Shown here in pieces: positions 25,090 to 34,581 of a stretch of DNA of 35,448 nt (the stretch's first letter is position 1; each line of letters starts with the position of its first letter). The notes under the pieces were generated by a model that saw nothing but the letters and a program-made list of their open reading frames with translations, was not told where the DNA came from and did not search any database. The position numbers were made by a program, and so were the translations under genes. Where the stretch lies: positions 1 to 35,448 of the forward strand of contig CAIJLK010000085.1 in assembly GCA_903821465.1 (NCBI GenBank), read 5' to 3'. Source of the DNA: an uncultured Bacteroidota bacterium (GTDB taxonomy: Bacteria > Bacteroidota > Bacteroidia > Chitinophagales > Chitinophagaceae).

Positions 25090-25473
25090 CTATCTTTCGT
25101 AATATGGAATTTCGTCGTGCGAAACGGCTTCTTCTTGATGCCAATAGGCTGGGGTAACTACATGACCGTCTGCTGTTCTAAGTAATCTGCCAAAAACCGC
25201 ATTTACCGGATTGAATAACATATTAGTAACGCCCATTGTAAAAGTTTCTGGAGCTTGAACTGCCGGTGCAGCAACGATTTCAGCTTCTGCAACTGGAGCA
25301 GCTGCTGGCGCAGCAACTTTTGGAGGAGGAGATGCTACTACCACCACTTTCAAGGTATTATATTCCAATAAGGGCTTCAAAAAAGCAACCCTTTCTGCTG
25401 TTAGGTTTTTCTCTACAATAATGCATCTAACACCATCTAGCTCTTCTAACAAATGATTTGAATTAATTGCCAT
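25090..25473 (-). CDS. 127-residue protein of unknown function at the end of the nuo operon
   Basis: I do not recognise this protein. Residues 1-48 look like a small alpha/beta segment (DGVRCIIVEKNL, then a helix, then LKVVVVAS). Residues about 49-77 are an Ala/Pro/Val-rich flexible linker. Residues 78-127 are a polar tail with FNPVNAVFGRLLR followed by a His- and aromatic-rich end (HVVTPAYWHQ, SHDEIPYYER). It has a single cysteine (Cys17), no signal peptide and no membrane segment, so it is likely cytosolic. It lies 19 bp after nuoN on the same strand and before the operon terminator, so it is probably co-transcribed with complex I. A role as an assembly factor or extra subunit is speculation. 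I chose 25473 over an upstream ATG at 25521 that overlaps nuoN. Confidence 0.72.
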   Translation of the reverse strand: MAINSNHLLEELDGVRCIIVEKNLTAERVAFLKPLLEYNTLKVVVVASPPPKVAAPAAAPVAEAEIVAAPAVQAPETFTMGVTNMLFNPVNAVFGRLLRTADGHVVTPAYWHQEEAVSHDEIPYYER

Positions 25474-25492
25474 ATTATGGATATTAAATGAG

Positions 25493-26902
25493 TTAAAAAT
25501 TACAAAGATTATAAATGGCATCGTAGATCCAGCTTAGGAATCCTGTGCTAATAATACCAATCAAGCAAATTGCCATTGCCAATTTAGGTAGTGCTGGAAC
25601 AATGATTTTCTGAATTGGATTTTCGTTTTGATCCATGAATATGGCTTTCACTACTCTTAAATAATAGTAGAAAGAAATAGTCATATTCAATGCCGCAAAA
25701 ATGATCCATACATAGTTACCTCTTTCTGCTCCTGACATGATCAAGAAAAACTTACCAAAGAATCCGGCAGTAGGAGGTACCCCTGCCAATGAGAATAATG
25801 CTATTGCTAACACCCAAGATAAGAATGGATTGGTTTTATAAAACCCTTTGAAGTCATCAATATTTTCTTTACCAGTTGTTGCAGAAACTAAGGCAACAAC
25901 GCCGAATGCTGCAAGGTTAGAGAATAGATAAATTAAAAGGAAATAAATCACAGATGTCATACCCATTTTAGAAACACCTGAGAGACCCAATAAAACAAAA
26001 CCTACCTGTGCAATGGATGAGAATGCAAGGAATCGTTTCATATTTTGTTGTCTAATCGCAAATAGATTTCCTATTAAAATGGTAAGTACGCTTAATAAAA
26101 AGATCATGAAATACCACTGAGGTTCTAAATTTCTAAATACGGTAAACATTACTGTCATAAAAATAAACAGGATAGCCGATTTAGATATTACAGAAAGGTA
26201 AGCGGTAACCACAACAGGGGCTCCTTCATAAACATCTGCAGTCCACAAGTGAAAAGGCACGACCGACATTTTAAAACTAAATCCTCCTAGAATTAAAATG
26301 AATACAAATATTTCCATTGGACCACCATGAATCACTTGTGCGATTTCTGAGAAGAATAAAGTACCTGTTACACCATATAACAATGAAATACCAAATAACA
26401 TTAATGCAGAAGAAAAGGCAGATGATATGATTAATTTGAATGCAGCCTCAGATGATTTTCTTTTTTCAAGATCAAAATTTGCTAAAGCCGCTAAAGGAAT
26501 AGTAGATAATTCAAGACCCAAATAAAAGATCAACAAATTACCGCTAGAGATCATAAAAAACATACCTAATAATGTAGACAGGATCAAAATATAGAACTCT
26601 ATTAAATGCTTATGCTGCTTTAACCAAGGGTAAGCAATTAGAGAAACCAAATACATCCCTAGATTTAAAATGTTCTTTTGCAAAAAGATCAGATCATTCG
26701 AAAGATACATCCCGTTAAATAAACTGCCCGGTAGGTTATAAAAGAAACCTGCGATCAGATTCACTAACAATAATAAATTGATGGTATACAGAAGGGTTTC
26801 ATTCTTCCAATCTTTTGATCCTACTTTTATAAAGAGTAAGATAAAAATAATGGCGATGATCAACCACTCCGACTTTAGTACTTGTAAGTATTCGTTCAAC
26901 AT
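25493..26902 (-). CDS. nuoN: NADH-quinone oxidoreductase subunit N (NuoN)
   Basis: NuoN is one of three antiporter-like proton-channel subunits of the complex I membrane arm. The 469-residue protein has about 14 membrane segments and the family motifs LIFYLGLELSTIPL (key Glu in segment 5), the lysine-bearing FKLIISSAFSSAL, and VPFHLWTADVYEGAPVVVTA. Its charged residues look intact, so it should be able to pump. It is the last complex I gene in the operon, 32 bp after nuoM. Confidence 0.96.
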   Translation of the reverse strand: MLNEYLQVLKSEWLIIAIIFILLFIKVGSKDWKNETLLYTINLLLLVNLIAGFFYNLPGSLFNGMYLSNDLIFLQKNILNLGMYLVSLIAYPWLKQHKHLIEFYILILSTLLGMFFMISSGNLLIFYLGLELSTIPLAALANFDLEKRKSSEAAFKLIISSAFSSALMLFGISLLYGVTGTLFFSEIAQVIHGGPMEIFVFILILGGFSFKMSVVPFHLWTADVYEGAPVVVTAYLSVISKSAILFIFMTVMFTVFRNLEPQWYFMIFLLSVLTILIGNLFAIRQQNMKRFLAFSSIAQVGFVLLGLSGVSKMGMTSVIYFLLIYLFSNLAAFGVVALVSATTGKENIDDFKGFYKTNPFLSWVLAIALFSLAGVPPTAGFFGKFFLIMSGAERGNYVWIIFAALNMTISFYYYLRVVKAIFMDQNENPIQKIIVPALPKLAMAICLIGIISTGFLSWIYDAIYNLCNF

Positions 26903-26934
26903 AATGTAAGTTTCAAATTTTCAGTTCGCTATTA

Positions 26935-28437
26935 TTAATGATTAATGGCTACACCGAGTTTATTGATAATAATTTCTGTTCCTGGTTGTATTAAGTCGAT
27001 CAATAAAAAAGGCGCCATACCAACAATTAGAATGCCACTAATCAAAACAACTGCAGCAAATTTTTCATTCCAACTGGCATCATTTAAATGCTCATAATGT
27101 GTATTGGTTATTGGCCCCATGATTGTTTTACCAGCTGCCCTTAAAATATAGACTGCAGTAACAACAATCGACGCACAAGCAAGTATGGTAGCTAGTCTGT
27201 ACAAATTATCTGTATTCTGCCATGAGCCCATGAATATGGTCATTTCAGAAACAAATCCACTAAATCCGGGTAATCCTAATGAACTAAGACCCGCAATCAC
27301 AAACACCGTAGAAATAAAAGGCATGATTTTTAATAATCCGCCCAATTGAGCAACCATTCTTGTATGTGTTCTACTATAGATCATTCCAATAGCTGCGAAG
27401 AAAAGGGCAGTCATTAAACCGTGAGAAACCATTTGCATTACGGCACCAGTCAAGGAAGTTTGCGTGAGCATCCCAATACCTAGTAATACAAATCCACAGT
27501 GACTCACTGATGAATAAGCGTTGATATATTTTAAATCGGTTTGCATCATGGTAGCGAAAGCTCCATAAATGATCGCGATGGTTGCTAATAAAATAATTAC
27601 CCATGAATAAGCATGAGCTGCATCAGGCATTAAGAATGTGGCTACTCTTAAACAACCATAGCCTCCTAATTTCATAGAGATCCCTGCTAAGAACATAGAT
27701 GCTGCTGTGGGGGCAGATGCGTGACCATCGGGTACCCATGTATGAAAAGGGAAGATGGCAGTAAAAATACCAAACCCAATAAAGGCAAAAGGAAAGAACA
27801 ATTTTTGTGTTTCTATCGGAATATTCATTTTAGAGAGCAACAACAAATCAAATGTATGTGCACCAGTTGAAGTGTGTGAGCTAAAATATATTCCAAAAAT
27901 TCCGACCATAATCAGTGCTGAACCTCCCATCAACATCAATGCTAATTTCATAGCACTGTATTCTTTTTTTCCACTTCCCCAAATGCCTATTAATAAAAAT
28001 TTAGGGATTACTGCTACTTCTAAGAAGAAGAACATGGTGAAGATATCTAATGAAATAAAGAATCCATAAGCACCTAGACTGAGTAGAATCAATAAGAAGA
28101 AAAACTCTTTTGAGAGTGTATCCATGCTCCATGATACCAAGATCCCAGCCACTACAATAAAGCTGGTTAGCAAGATCATAGCAATGGAAATACCATCCAC
28201 TCCAATATGATATTGAAGATGCAAAGGAGCAAACCAGTCCTGGATATATTCAAAAAGCATTTGCGACTTATTACCTGTTGCACGCTCGGCATTATAGGCC
28301 AATAATAATTTCACAGCCAATCCGAGCTGAAGCAATGCGCCAGCGAGTGCAATACTGCGAATCTGTTTCAAATTCTGCGCAAATAGAATCGCAAGTGCAG
28401 TGAACAGAGGAAATAATAAGAATAATGTCAAGTTCAT
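26935..28437 (-). CDS. nuoM: NADH-quinone oxidoreductase subunit M (NuoM)
   Basis: NuoM is the middle antiporter-like subunit of the membrane arm. The 500-residue protein has about 14 membrane segments. MFFFLEVAVIPKFLLIGIWG carries the essential Glu of segment 5, FPFHTWVPDGHASAPTAASM follows, and GISMKLGGYGCLR carries the lysine of the discontinuous helix. SVSHCGFVLLGIG is also conserved. It starts 10 bp after the nuoL stop, a close linkage typical for this operon. No fusion or truncation is seen. Confidence 0.97.
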   Translation of the reverse strand: MNLTLFLLFPLFTALAILFAQNLKQIRSIALAGALLQLGLAVKLLLAYNAERATGNKSQMLFEYIQDWFAPLHLQYHIGVDGISIAMILLTSFIVVAGILVSWSMDTLSKEFFFLLILLSLGAYGFFISLDIFTMFFFLEVAVIPKFLLIGIWGSGKKEYSAMKLALMLMGGSALIMVGIFGIYFSSHTSTGAHTFDLLLLSKMNIPIETQKLFFPFAFIGFGIFTAIFPFHTWVPDGHASAPTAASMFLAGISMKLGGYGCLRVATFLMPDAAHAYSWVIILLATIAIIYGAFATMMQTDLKYINAYSSVSHCGFVLLGIGMLTQTSLTGAVMQMVSHGLMTALFFAAIGMIYSRTHTRMVAQLGGLLKIMPFISTVFVIAGLSSLGLPGFSGFVSEMTIFMGSWQNTDNLYRLATILACASIVVTAVYILRAAGKTIMGPITNTHYEHLNDASWNEKFAAVVLISGILIVGMAPFLLIDLIQPGTEIIINKLGVAINH

Positions 28438-28447
28438 GTGTTATATT

Positions 28448-30382
28448 TTATTTCCACAGATAAATGAATGCAATAATTAGTCCAGCAATACCTCCAAAGA
28501 AATACAGTGCATAATCCTGCACTTTGCCGGATTGAAAACCTTTGATCAATTCAGATAAACCAGCTGTTAGTGTTGCTAGTAAATTCATGAATCCATCAAC
28601 TATATTTTTATCAAACCAAGCAGCTGGTCGGCCAATTAGATTGAACAATACTTTTTTGGTGATAAACAAATACACTTCATCGATATAGAATTTACGTGAA
28701 GCGGCTTTATATATCCCTCCCATTTGTATGGCAATTCTTTGTGGTAATTCATTGGCAGTTTTAAATAACCTGGTTGCCAATAAAATACCCGCAAGTGCTA
28801 ATGAAACAGGTAATATTGAGAATGTGATTGGAACACTTGAATGAATGGCATTTCCATCGGCAGTGATCCAACTTGAGATTGGAACAAAGCCTGCCACTAC
28901 GGCTAGGATTGCTAGTAGAATTAAAGGAATTTTCATTGTCCAGGTTCCTTCGCCATGATGACCATGCTGTGTATCCGCTGGCTTACTCCAGAAAATGGAA
29001 TAGTATAATCTAAACATGTAGAAAGCCGTTAAACCAGAAGTCAATAAAGCAACAGCATACACTAATTTGTTTGATTCGAATGAAGCCATCAGTATTTCTT
29101 CTTTACTAAAGAATCCAGAGAAAGGAGGAATACCGGCAATGGCTAAGCAGGCAATTAAGAAACTGATATGTGTAATGGGCATTAATTTTCTTAGTCCCCC
29201 CATATCTTTCATTTCATTGCTATGCACCATATGTATTACAGCACCAGCGCCCAAGAATAATAATGATTTAAAGAAAGCATGTGTAAATAAGTGGAACATA
29301 GAACCCATAAAACCTAGTCCCTCTTCTCCATTATATTTAGATACACCCAATGCAAACATCATGTATCCGATCTGCGACATGGTTGAATAAGCCAGCACTC
29401 TTTTAATATCTGTTTGTGTACAGGCAATTACTGCAGCAAAGAAAGCAGAGAAGGCACCTGTATACATCACAACGTTTAATGCATTTGGATCGGACAGCGC
29501 AAAAACAGGAAATAATCTAGCCACTAAGAATACGCCAGCAACAACCATTGTTGCAGCATGGATCAAGGCTGATACAGGGGTTGGACCTTCCATTGCATCT
29601 GGTAACCAGATATGCAGTGGGAACATCGCAGATTTTCCGGCACCACCCATGAATACCAGGAGTAGCCCCCAAGTAAGCGCAGAAACGCCTAAGAATGAAG
29701 CCGCGTTAATCGCAGTTAAATAAGGAGAACCAGCTGTGGTTAATCTTTCTATCAATACTCCAAAATCAAGTGTATGTGAATAAAATGACAAAACTAAAAT
29801 CCCTATTAAAAATCCTAAGTCAGCAAACCTTGTTACAATAAATGCTTTTTTTGATGCGGCAACTGCACTTGGTTTCTCGAAATAGAAACCAATTAATAAG
29901 AAAGAAGAAACACCCACTAATTCCCAAAATAAATAGATCTGAAAAATATTTGATGATAAAACCAGTCCCAACATAGAAAAAGTAAACAAACCTAAGAATG
30001 CATAATAAGTAGCAAAGCGGGTTTCACCCTTCATATATCCCAGGCTAAACAGATGCACCATTAGAGAAACAAAGCTCACAACTACCAACATCATTACAGT
30101 AATTGGGTCGATCAAGATGCCTAGGTCGATCGAAACACCTGGACTAAACTGAAGCCATGTGAATTTTGCGACTTCCATTTTTTGAAATATTCCATTGACC
30201 TTGCCGCTAACAAAAAAATATTCGTAGGCAGTACTCAATGATAATAGGGTAGAAGTTAATAGACCCAGCGTTCCAATAATGCCAGCTGAATTAGTAAAAT
30301 ATTTTCTACCAAATAAGCCTAGTACCAGAAAGCAGGCTAGTGGAATTAAAGGAATTAACGCTATATAAATTGGATGACTCAT
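28448..30382 (-). CDS. nuoL: NADH-quinone oxidoreductase subunit L (NuoL)
   Basis: NuoL is the distal antiporter-like subunit, with the long lateral helix that clamps the membrane arm. The 644-residue protein has about 16 membrane segments. FWELVGVSSFLLIGFYFEKP holds the segment-5 Glu. GAGKSAMFPLHIWLPDAMEG and PTPVSALIHAATMV hold the conserved Lys and His. The extra C-terminal stretch from about 560 (YIDEVYLFITKKVLFNLIGR) matches the lateral helix and last anchor. The length is normal for bacterial NuoL. It starts 36 bp after nuoK. Confidence 0.97.
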   Translation of the reverse strand: MSHPIYIALIPLIPLACFLVLGLFGRKYFTNSAGIIGTLGLLTSTLLSLSTAYEYFFVSGKVNGIFQKMEVAKFTWLQFSPGVSIDLGILIDPITVMMLVVVSFVSLMVHLFSLGYMKGETRFATYYAFLGLFTFSMLGLVLSSNIFQIYLFWELVGVSSFLLIGFYFEKPSAVAASKKAFIVTRFADLGFLIGILVLSFYSHTLDFGVLIERLTTAGSPYLTAINAASFLGVSALTWGLLLVFMGGAGKSAMFPLHIWLPDAMEGPTPVSALIHAATMVVAGVFLVARLFPVFALSDPNALNVVMYTGAFSAFFAAVIACTQTDIKRVLAYSTMSQIGYMMFALGVSKYNGEEGLGFMGSMFHLFTHAFFKSLLFLGAGAVIHMVHSNEMKDMGGLRKLMPITHISFLIACLAIAGIPPFSGFFSKEEILMASFESNKLVYAVALLTSGLTAFYMFRLYYSIFWSKPADTQHGHHGEGTWTMKIPLILLAILAVVAGFVPISSWITADGNAIHSSVPITFSILPVSLALAGILLATRLFKTANELPQRIAIQMGGIYKAASRKFYIDEVYLFITKKVLFNLIGRPAAWFDKNIVDGFMNLLATLTAGLSELIKGFQSGKVQDYALYFFGGIAGLIIAFIYLWK

Positions 30383-30418
30383 GTTAACAGTTATTGTTAG
30401 AGATGAATTCTTTGATTG

Positions 30419-30733
30419 TTAATATTTCATGTCAGATGCGTCTTCTACATCAATAGAATGATGGCTTCTGTATAAGTTAATAATGATCGCGATCGCTACT
30501 GCGGCTTCTGCTGCTGCAATGGTTATCACGAAAATGGTAAAGAAAATACCGTCTAATTTTTCTGGATAGAGGTATTTATTAAATGCGACAAAATTGATGT
30601 TCACACTGTTTAACATCAGCTCAACCGACATCAACATAGTGATCATGTTTCTCCTTGTAAATAAGCCGTATACGCCTATAAAGAATAAGCCGGTACTTAA
30701 ATAAAGAATATGGGTTAAAGGAATTTCACTCAT
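30419..30733 (-). CDS. nuoK: NADH-quinone oxidoreductase subunit K (NuoK)
   Basis: NuoK is a small three-helix membrane subunit next to the quinone module. The 104-residue protein shows the glutamates needed for proton transfer in SVELMLNSVNINFVAF and in FVITIAAAEAAVAIAI. It has normal length. It starts 6 bp after the nuoJ stop, the tightest spacing in the operon, which suggests translational coupling. Confidence 0.97.
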   Translation of the reverse strand: MSEIPLTHILYLSTGLFFIGVYGLFTRRNMITMLMSVELMLNSVNINFVAFNKYLYPEKLDGIFFTIFVITIAAAEAAVAIAIIINLYRSHHSIDVEDASDMKY

Positions 30734-30739
30734 GGTTGA

Positions 30740-31282
30740 TTATTGAATAGAATTTTGAAAAGTTGTGGCGTCTTTGTCATTCGACTTCATAGCTATCACA
30801 ATACAACCGATCATGGCAGCCAATAATAACATACTGATTAATTCAAATGGTAATAGATAACCAAAGTTTTTGGTATCCAGCATTTGAGTACCTATTTGAT
30901 TTACATTTAAATTAAATGCCGTTGTAGCGTTAGGTTTAAAAGTATATAAGCTGATGAGTCGGCCTACAAATCCAGCTCCAAATAATACTGCTAAAGCCGC
31001 AAATATGCTTCGAGTAAATATTGGTTTTGGCATTTCATCACCTGATTTTATAGTAAGGAATATGGAGAAGATGATCAGTACTACGATACCTCCCACATAA
31101 ACGATTATTTGTACAGCAGCTAAAAATTCTAGCTGCATCCAGAAATACAAAGAGGCGATGCCAATCAAAGAAAATAATAACCAGATCGATGCCCGGAAAA
31201 TTTTCCTAGTAGTCACCGCTAATACCCCTGTGCCAAGTATAAAAGCGGCGATGATATAAAATATAATGGATGCTGCACTCAT
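30740..31282 (-). CDS. nuoJ: NADH-quinone oxidoreductase subunit J (NuoJ)
   Basis: NuoJ is a five-helix membrane subunit that forms the central part of the complex I membrane arm. The 180-residue protein has five hydrophobic segments. The most conserved part is the third, FLAAVQIIVYVGGIVVLIIF, which includes the pi-bulge helix involved in coupling. The C-terminal part FELISMLLLAAMIGCIVIA is also typical. The gene lies 26 bp after nuoI. Confidence 0.96.
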   Translation of the reverse strand: MSAASIIFYIIAAFILGTGVLAVTTRKIFRASIWLLFSLIGIASLYFWMQLEFLAAVQIIVYVGGIVVLIIFSIFLTIKSGDEMPKPIFTRSIFAALAVLFGAGFVGRLISLYTFKPNATTAFNLNVNQIGTQMLDTKNFGYLLPFELISMLLLAAMIGCIVIAMKSNDKDATTFQNSIQ

Positions 31283-31308
31283 AATTTTTCTTTATTCTTT
31301 GATAAAAT

Positions 31309-31785
31309 TTATTCTACACCTGCTTTTAATTTCGAATCAGGTTTATTTAATCTTTTAGTTAATAGTCCGCGATTGAATACGCTATGTTCAAATGTATTCG
31401 CCATATTGATGGCAGCAGTTGGACATGCTTCAACACAAAGTCCACACATTGTACAAAGCTCCAAATGATACACAAAAGTGTCGATCGCTTTTTTCTTTTT
31501 TCCTTCTGGACTGATATCGAACTTATTTATGATTTTGATGGTGCCATTCGGACAAGCTAATTCACAAGCAGAACAACCCGTACAAGCGTGTTCATTGTTC
31601 TCATCATGAGTCATCACAACTTCGCCCCTAAAACGCTCTGGAAGTTTCAGCGTATCCCTGTTGTCAGGATACTCTTCTGTGATAATTTCTTTATGGTGTG
31701 TGAAGTAATAACCGGTACGATTCAATCCCACCAGCAATGATTTCATTGCACCATAAACTTCTTTTAAATAATCTACTATAAACAT
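31309..31785 (-). CDS. nuoI: NADH-quinone oxidoreductase subunit I (NuoI), 2x 4Fe-4S ferredoxin type
   Basis: NuoI carries clusters N6a and N6b, which pass electrons toward cluster N2 in NuoB. The 158-residue protein has two complete 4Fe-4S motifs: Cys68, 71, 74 and 78 in CTGCSACELACP, and Cys111, 114, 117 and 121 in CTMCGLCVEACP. An amphipathic N-terminal helix would attach it to the membrane. Because NuoE, NuoF and NuoG are not encoded here, NuoI would be the electron entry point if the complex works without them, as proposed for 11-subunit forms. That use here is inference. Confidence 0.97.
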   Translation of the reverse strand: MFIVDYLKEVYGAMKSLLVGLNRTGYYFTHHKEIITEEYPDNRDTLKLPERFRGEVVMTHDENNEHACTGCSACELACPNGTIKIINKFDISPEGKKKKAIDTFVYHLELCTMCGLCVEACPTAAINMANTFEHSVFNRGLLTKRLNKPDSKLKAGVE

Positions 31786-31804
31786 CTGACTGTTTTATTT
31801 CAAA

Positions 31805-32881
31805 TTAAAAATGCCATCCTTGAATTGCTACCAATGTCATCACAATCAAATTCACCATGCTTATTGGTAATAAATATTTCCACTCTAGATTTAACAATTG
31901 GTCAACCCTTAATCTTGGGAAGGTCCATCTAAACCACATGATCAAAAAGATTAGGAAAAATGTTTTTCCGAAAAACCAAATGAACGACGGTATATAATCC
32001 ATGATATGATTAAAAGCCGCCCAGTTACCAATATGAAAAGGCATCCATCCACCTAAAAATAGGGTAGCGCCGATTGCACAAACAATAAATATGTTGATGT
32101 ATTCTGCTAAGAAGAATAAGGCGAATTTCATACCAGAATATTCAGTGTGGAATCCGGCTGTTAATTCTGATTCAGCTTCCGATAGATCAAATGGAGCGCG
32201 GTTGGTTTCGGCAGTTACTGCAATAATAAATACTACAAAAGAAATGAGGGCAGGAATATGTGCTTTAAATAACCACCATCCATTTTGTTGAGAAAGAACG
32301 ATATCATTTATATTCAAGCTTCCAGTTAATACTATAATAGAGAGAACAGATAATCCAACTGATAATTCATAGCTCACCATCTGGGCTCCGCTACGCATAG
32401 CACCTAATAATGAATATTTGTTATTGCTTGACCATCCAGCCATTAAAATACCAATGACCGAAACAGAAGAAATGGCTGATACATACAATACGCCAATATT
32501 AATATCCCAAATATGAAAACCTTTTGCAAAGCCAATAGGAGCTAATACGAGCATTGCAACCATCATTACAATATAAGGAGCGAGGTTGAAAAGGAATTTA
32601 TCAGCACCATCTGGTGTGAGTCCTTCTTTCATGATTAACTTAACAGTATCGGCAGCACTTTGAAAAATTCCTTTCGGACCCACACGATTTGGTCCCAGGC
32701 GGATCTGGATCCATGCTGCCACTTTTCTTTCCATGATCACTAGCACCAACCCAAGAGCTGCGAATAATGCAATAGCCAATACACCTACAATTACAAATTC
32801 AAAGAGTAGGGCAATAGCCGGAGGAAAGGTTTTAATTAACCAATCCTGAACAAGTGTTGTTAAACTTTCTAAACTAAACAT
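31805..32881 (-). CDS. nuoH: NADH-quinone oxidoreductase subunit H (NuoH)
   Basis: NuoH is the eight-helix membrane subunit that forms the quinone entry channel with NuoB and NuoD. The 358-residue protein contains the landmarks ERKVAAWIQIRLGPNRVGPKG, AETNRAPFDLSEAESELTAG and FRWTFPRLRVDQLLNLEWK. An N-terminal segment of about 20 residues precedes the core helix. Only 36 bp separate its start from the nuoD stop. In the common operon order nuoE, nuoF and nuoG lie between them, and no trace of them is visible here. Confidence 0.97.
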   Translation of the reverse strand: MFSLESLTTLVQDWLIKTFPPAIALLFEFVIVGVLAIALFAALGLVLVIMERKVAAWIQIRLGPNRVGPKGIFQSAADTVKLIMKEGLTPDGADKFLFNLAPYIVMMVAMLVLAPIGFAKGFHIWDINIGVLYVSAISSVSVIGILMAGWSSNNKYSLLGAMRSGAQMVSYELSVGLSVLSIIVLTGSLNINDIVLSQQNGWWLFKAHIPALISFVVFIIAVTAETNRAPFDLSEAESELTAGFHTEYSGMKFALFFLAEYINIFIVCAIGATLFLGGWMPFHIGNWAAFNHIMDYIPSFIWFFGKTFFLIFLIMWFRWTFPRLRVDQLLNLEWKYLLPISMVNLIVMTLVAIQGWHF

Positions 32882-32917
32882 TTATTGATGTTGTCTTAAG
32901 TAACAAAATAGCTTTTA

Positions 32918-34033
32918 CTAACGGTCAATATCTGGAATTACCAGATCCAATGTTCCCATTGATGCAATTAGGTCACCAATTTTTCCTCCTCTTGTGATAT
33001 GGTCTAAGCAAGCAAGATTTGAAAATCCTGGTGAACGAAATTTAATTCTATAAGGAGTTGTTCCTCCTTCACTAACAATATATACACCCAATTCACCACG
33101 AGCAGTTTCTACACGCTGATAAAATTCACCCTTCGGTAATTTTAAAACTGCTTTAGTTTTTGCTTGAAAATCGCCTTCAGGAATATTGTCAATTAATTGT
33201 TCAATGATCTTGATGGATTCATTCATTTCACGCAAACGCACCATATAACGTGCAAATGAATCGCCTTCTGTTTCTAAAATTTCTTCGAAATCAAGTTGGT
33301 TGTATATTTCGTAAGGATAGAGTTTACGAACATCGCAGGAGACTCCGCTACCACGGGCGGCTGGACCAGTAACACCATAAGAGATCGCAGCTTCTTTTGA
33401 TAAATGCCCTACACCTTTCATACGATTTTGGAAAATGATATTTCCAGTTACTACCTCATCGTATTCATGAATTTTCTGTTTATATAATTTCAAGAAACCT
33501 TTAACTCTTGATTGAAAATTAGGATGCAGATCCATCATCACACCACCGGGAACCATATAATTCATGGTAAGTCTTGCTCCGCAAGTTTCTTCCATGATAT
33601 CATTAATAGTTTCACGTTCTCTGAATGCATAGAAGAAAGGAGTGAATGCACCTAAGTCCATCGCCATTGCTCCCCACCATAATTCATGAGATGCAATGCG
33701 TGTTAATTCGTCCATCAATACCCGAATCACTTGCGCTCTTGCAGGAAGTTCTACACCCAATCCTTTTTCAACTGTTAGTGCACATGCGTGGTTATTAATA
33801 TGAGCAGATAAATAATCCATTCTGCTTGTTGTATAAATAAACTGCCTATATGTTAGGCTCTCGCACATTTTTTCAATAGAACGGTGGATATAACCCAAAT
33901 GTGGTTCTACTTTCTTAATGGTTTCTCCATTTAAAGTAATTACCAAGTGTAATACACCATGGGTTGCTGGGTGTTGCGGACCCACATTAATTATTAAATC
34001 TCCTTCTGCTGTTTTGCCTATTTCTTCAACCAT
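32918..34033 (-). CDS. nuoD: NADH-quinone oxidoreductase subunit D (NuoD)
   Basis: NuoD is the 49-kDa-type subunit, related to hydrogenase large subunits, that binds quinone with NuoB. The 371-residue protein begins near INVGPQHPATHGVLH, then LGYIHRSIEKMCESLTYRQ and SRMDYLSAH, with the conserved quinone-site His and Tyr in the first and third. It ends in the usual way: ITRGGKIGDLIASMGTLDLVIPDIDR. NuoC and NuoD are separate genes here, unlike the NuoCD fusion of E. coli. It starts 59 bp after nuoC. Confidence 0.97.
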   Translation of the reverse strand: MVEEIGKTAEGDLIINVGPQHPATHGVLHLVITLNGETIKKVEPHLGYIHRSIEKMCESLTYRQFIYTTSRMDYLSAHINNHACALTVEKGLGVELPARAQVIRVLMDELTRIASHELWWGAMAMDLGAFTPFFYAFRERETINDIMEETCGARLTMNYMVPGGVMMDLHPNFQSRVKGFLKLYKQKIHEYDEVVTGNIIFQNRMKGVGHLSKEAAISYGVTGPAARGSGVSCDVRKLYPYEIYNQLDFEEILETEGDSFARYMVRLREMNESIKIIEQLIDNIPEGDFQAKTKAVLKLPKGEFYQRVETARGELGVYIVSEGGTTPYRIKFRSPGFSNLACLDHITRGGKIGDLIASMGTLDLVIPDIDR

Positions 34034-34092
34034 TTTTGTTGATTTGTTTTTTAAATCCCCTGAGGCTCATTATTGGTCTCAACTTTATAATG

Positions 34093-34548
34093 CTATAATT
34101 TGATCATATTGATAGGATCTTCATAATCCTTTCTAAGTGGATAACCCACCCAATCATCGGTCAATAAAAGCCTTCTTAAATCTGGATGTTCTAAGAAAAT
34201 AACACCGAATAAATCGTACACTTCTCTTTCAAACAATTCAGCACCACGCCAGATATCACAAACGGTTATTACTTCAGGATTTGTTCTGTCTAATTTAATT
34301 TTCACAACAATATTATCCAGCGTTGTTGTTGATCTTAGATGATAAACCATGGTAAAATGAGTTTTCCAATCAACACAGGTTAAGCAGAATAAAAAATTAA
34401 AAGGGAAAGCTTCGCAATTCCTTAATTTTTGAGCTGCATCTTTCCAATCTGCAGCTTCAATACCAATATTCAACCATTCACCACCTTCTTCAAAAATGGC
34501 ATTTGGTAGTAATTCGCTGATGATCGTTTTTATTTCCTCGTTTGACAT
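34093..34548 (-). CDS. nuoC: NADH-quinone oxidoreductase subunit C (NuoC)
   Basis: NuoC is the 30-kDa-type subunit of the hydrophilic arm. The 151-residue protein ends in the signature [20 protein letters not shown], then [20 protein letters not shown]. The N-terminal half ([20 protein letters not shown]) is weakly conserved, as usual. It is a stand-alone protein. It lies 33 bp after nuoB. Confidence 0.96.
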   Translation of the reverse strand: MSNEEIKTIISELLPNAIFEEGGEWLNIGIEAADWKDAAQKLRNCEAFPFNFLFCLTCVDWKTHFTMVYHLRSTTTLDNIVVKIKLDRTNPEVITVCDIWRGAELFEREVYDLFGVIFLEHPDLRRLLLTDDWVGYPLRKDYEDPINMIKL

Positions 34549-34581
34549 ATATATGGAGTCAATTTTTGAATGATTTAATTC

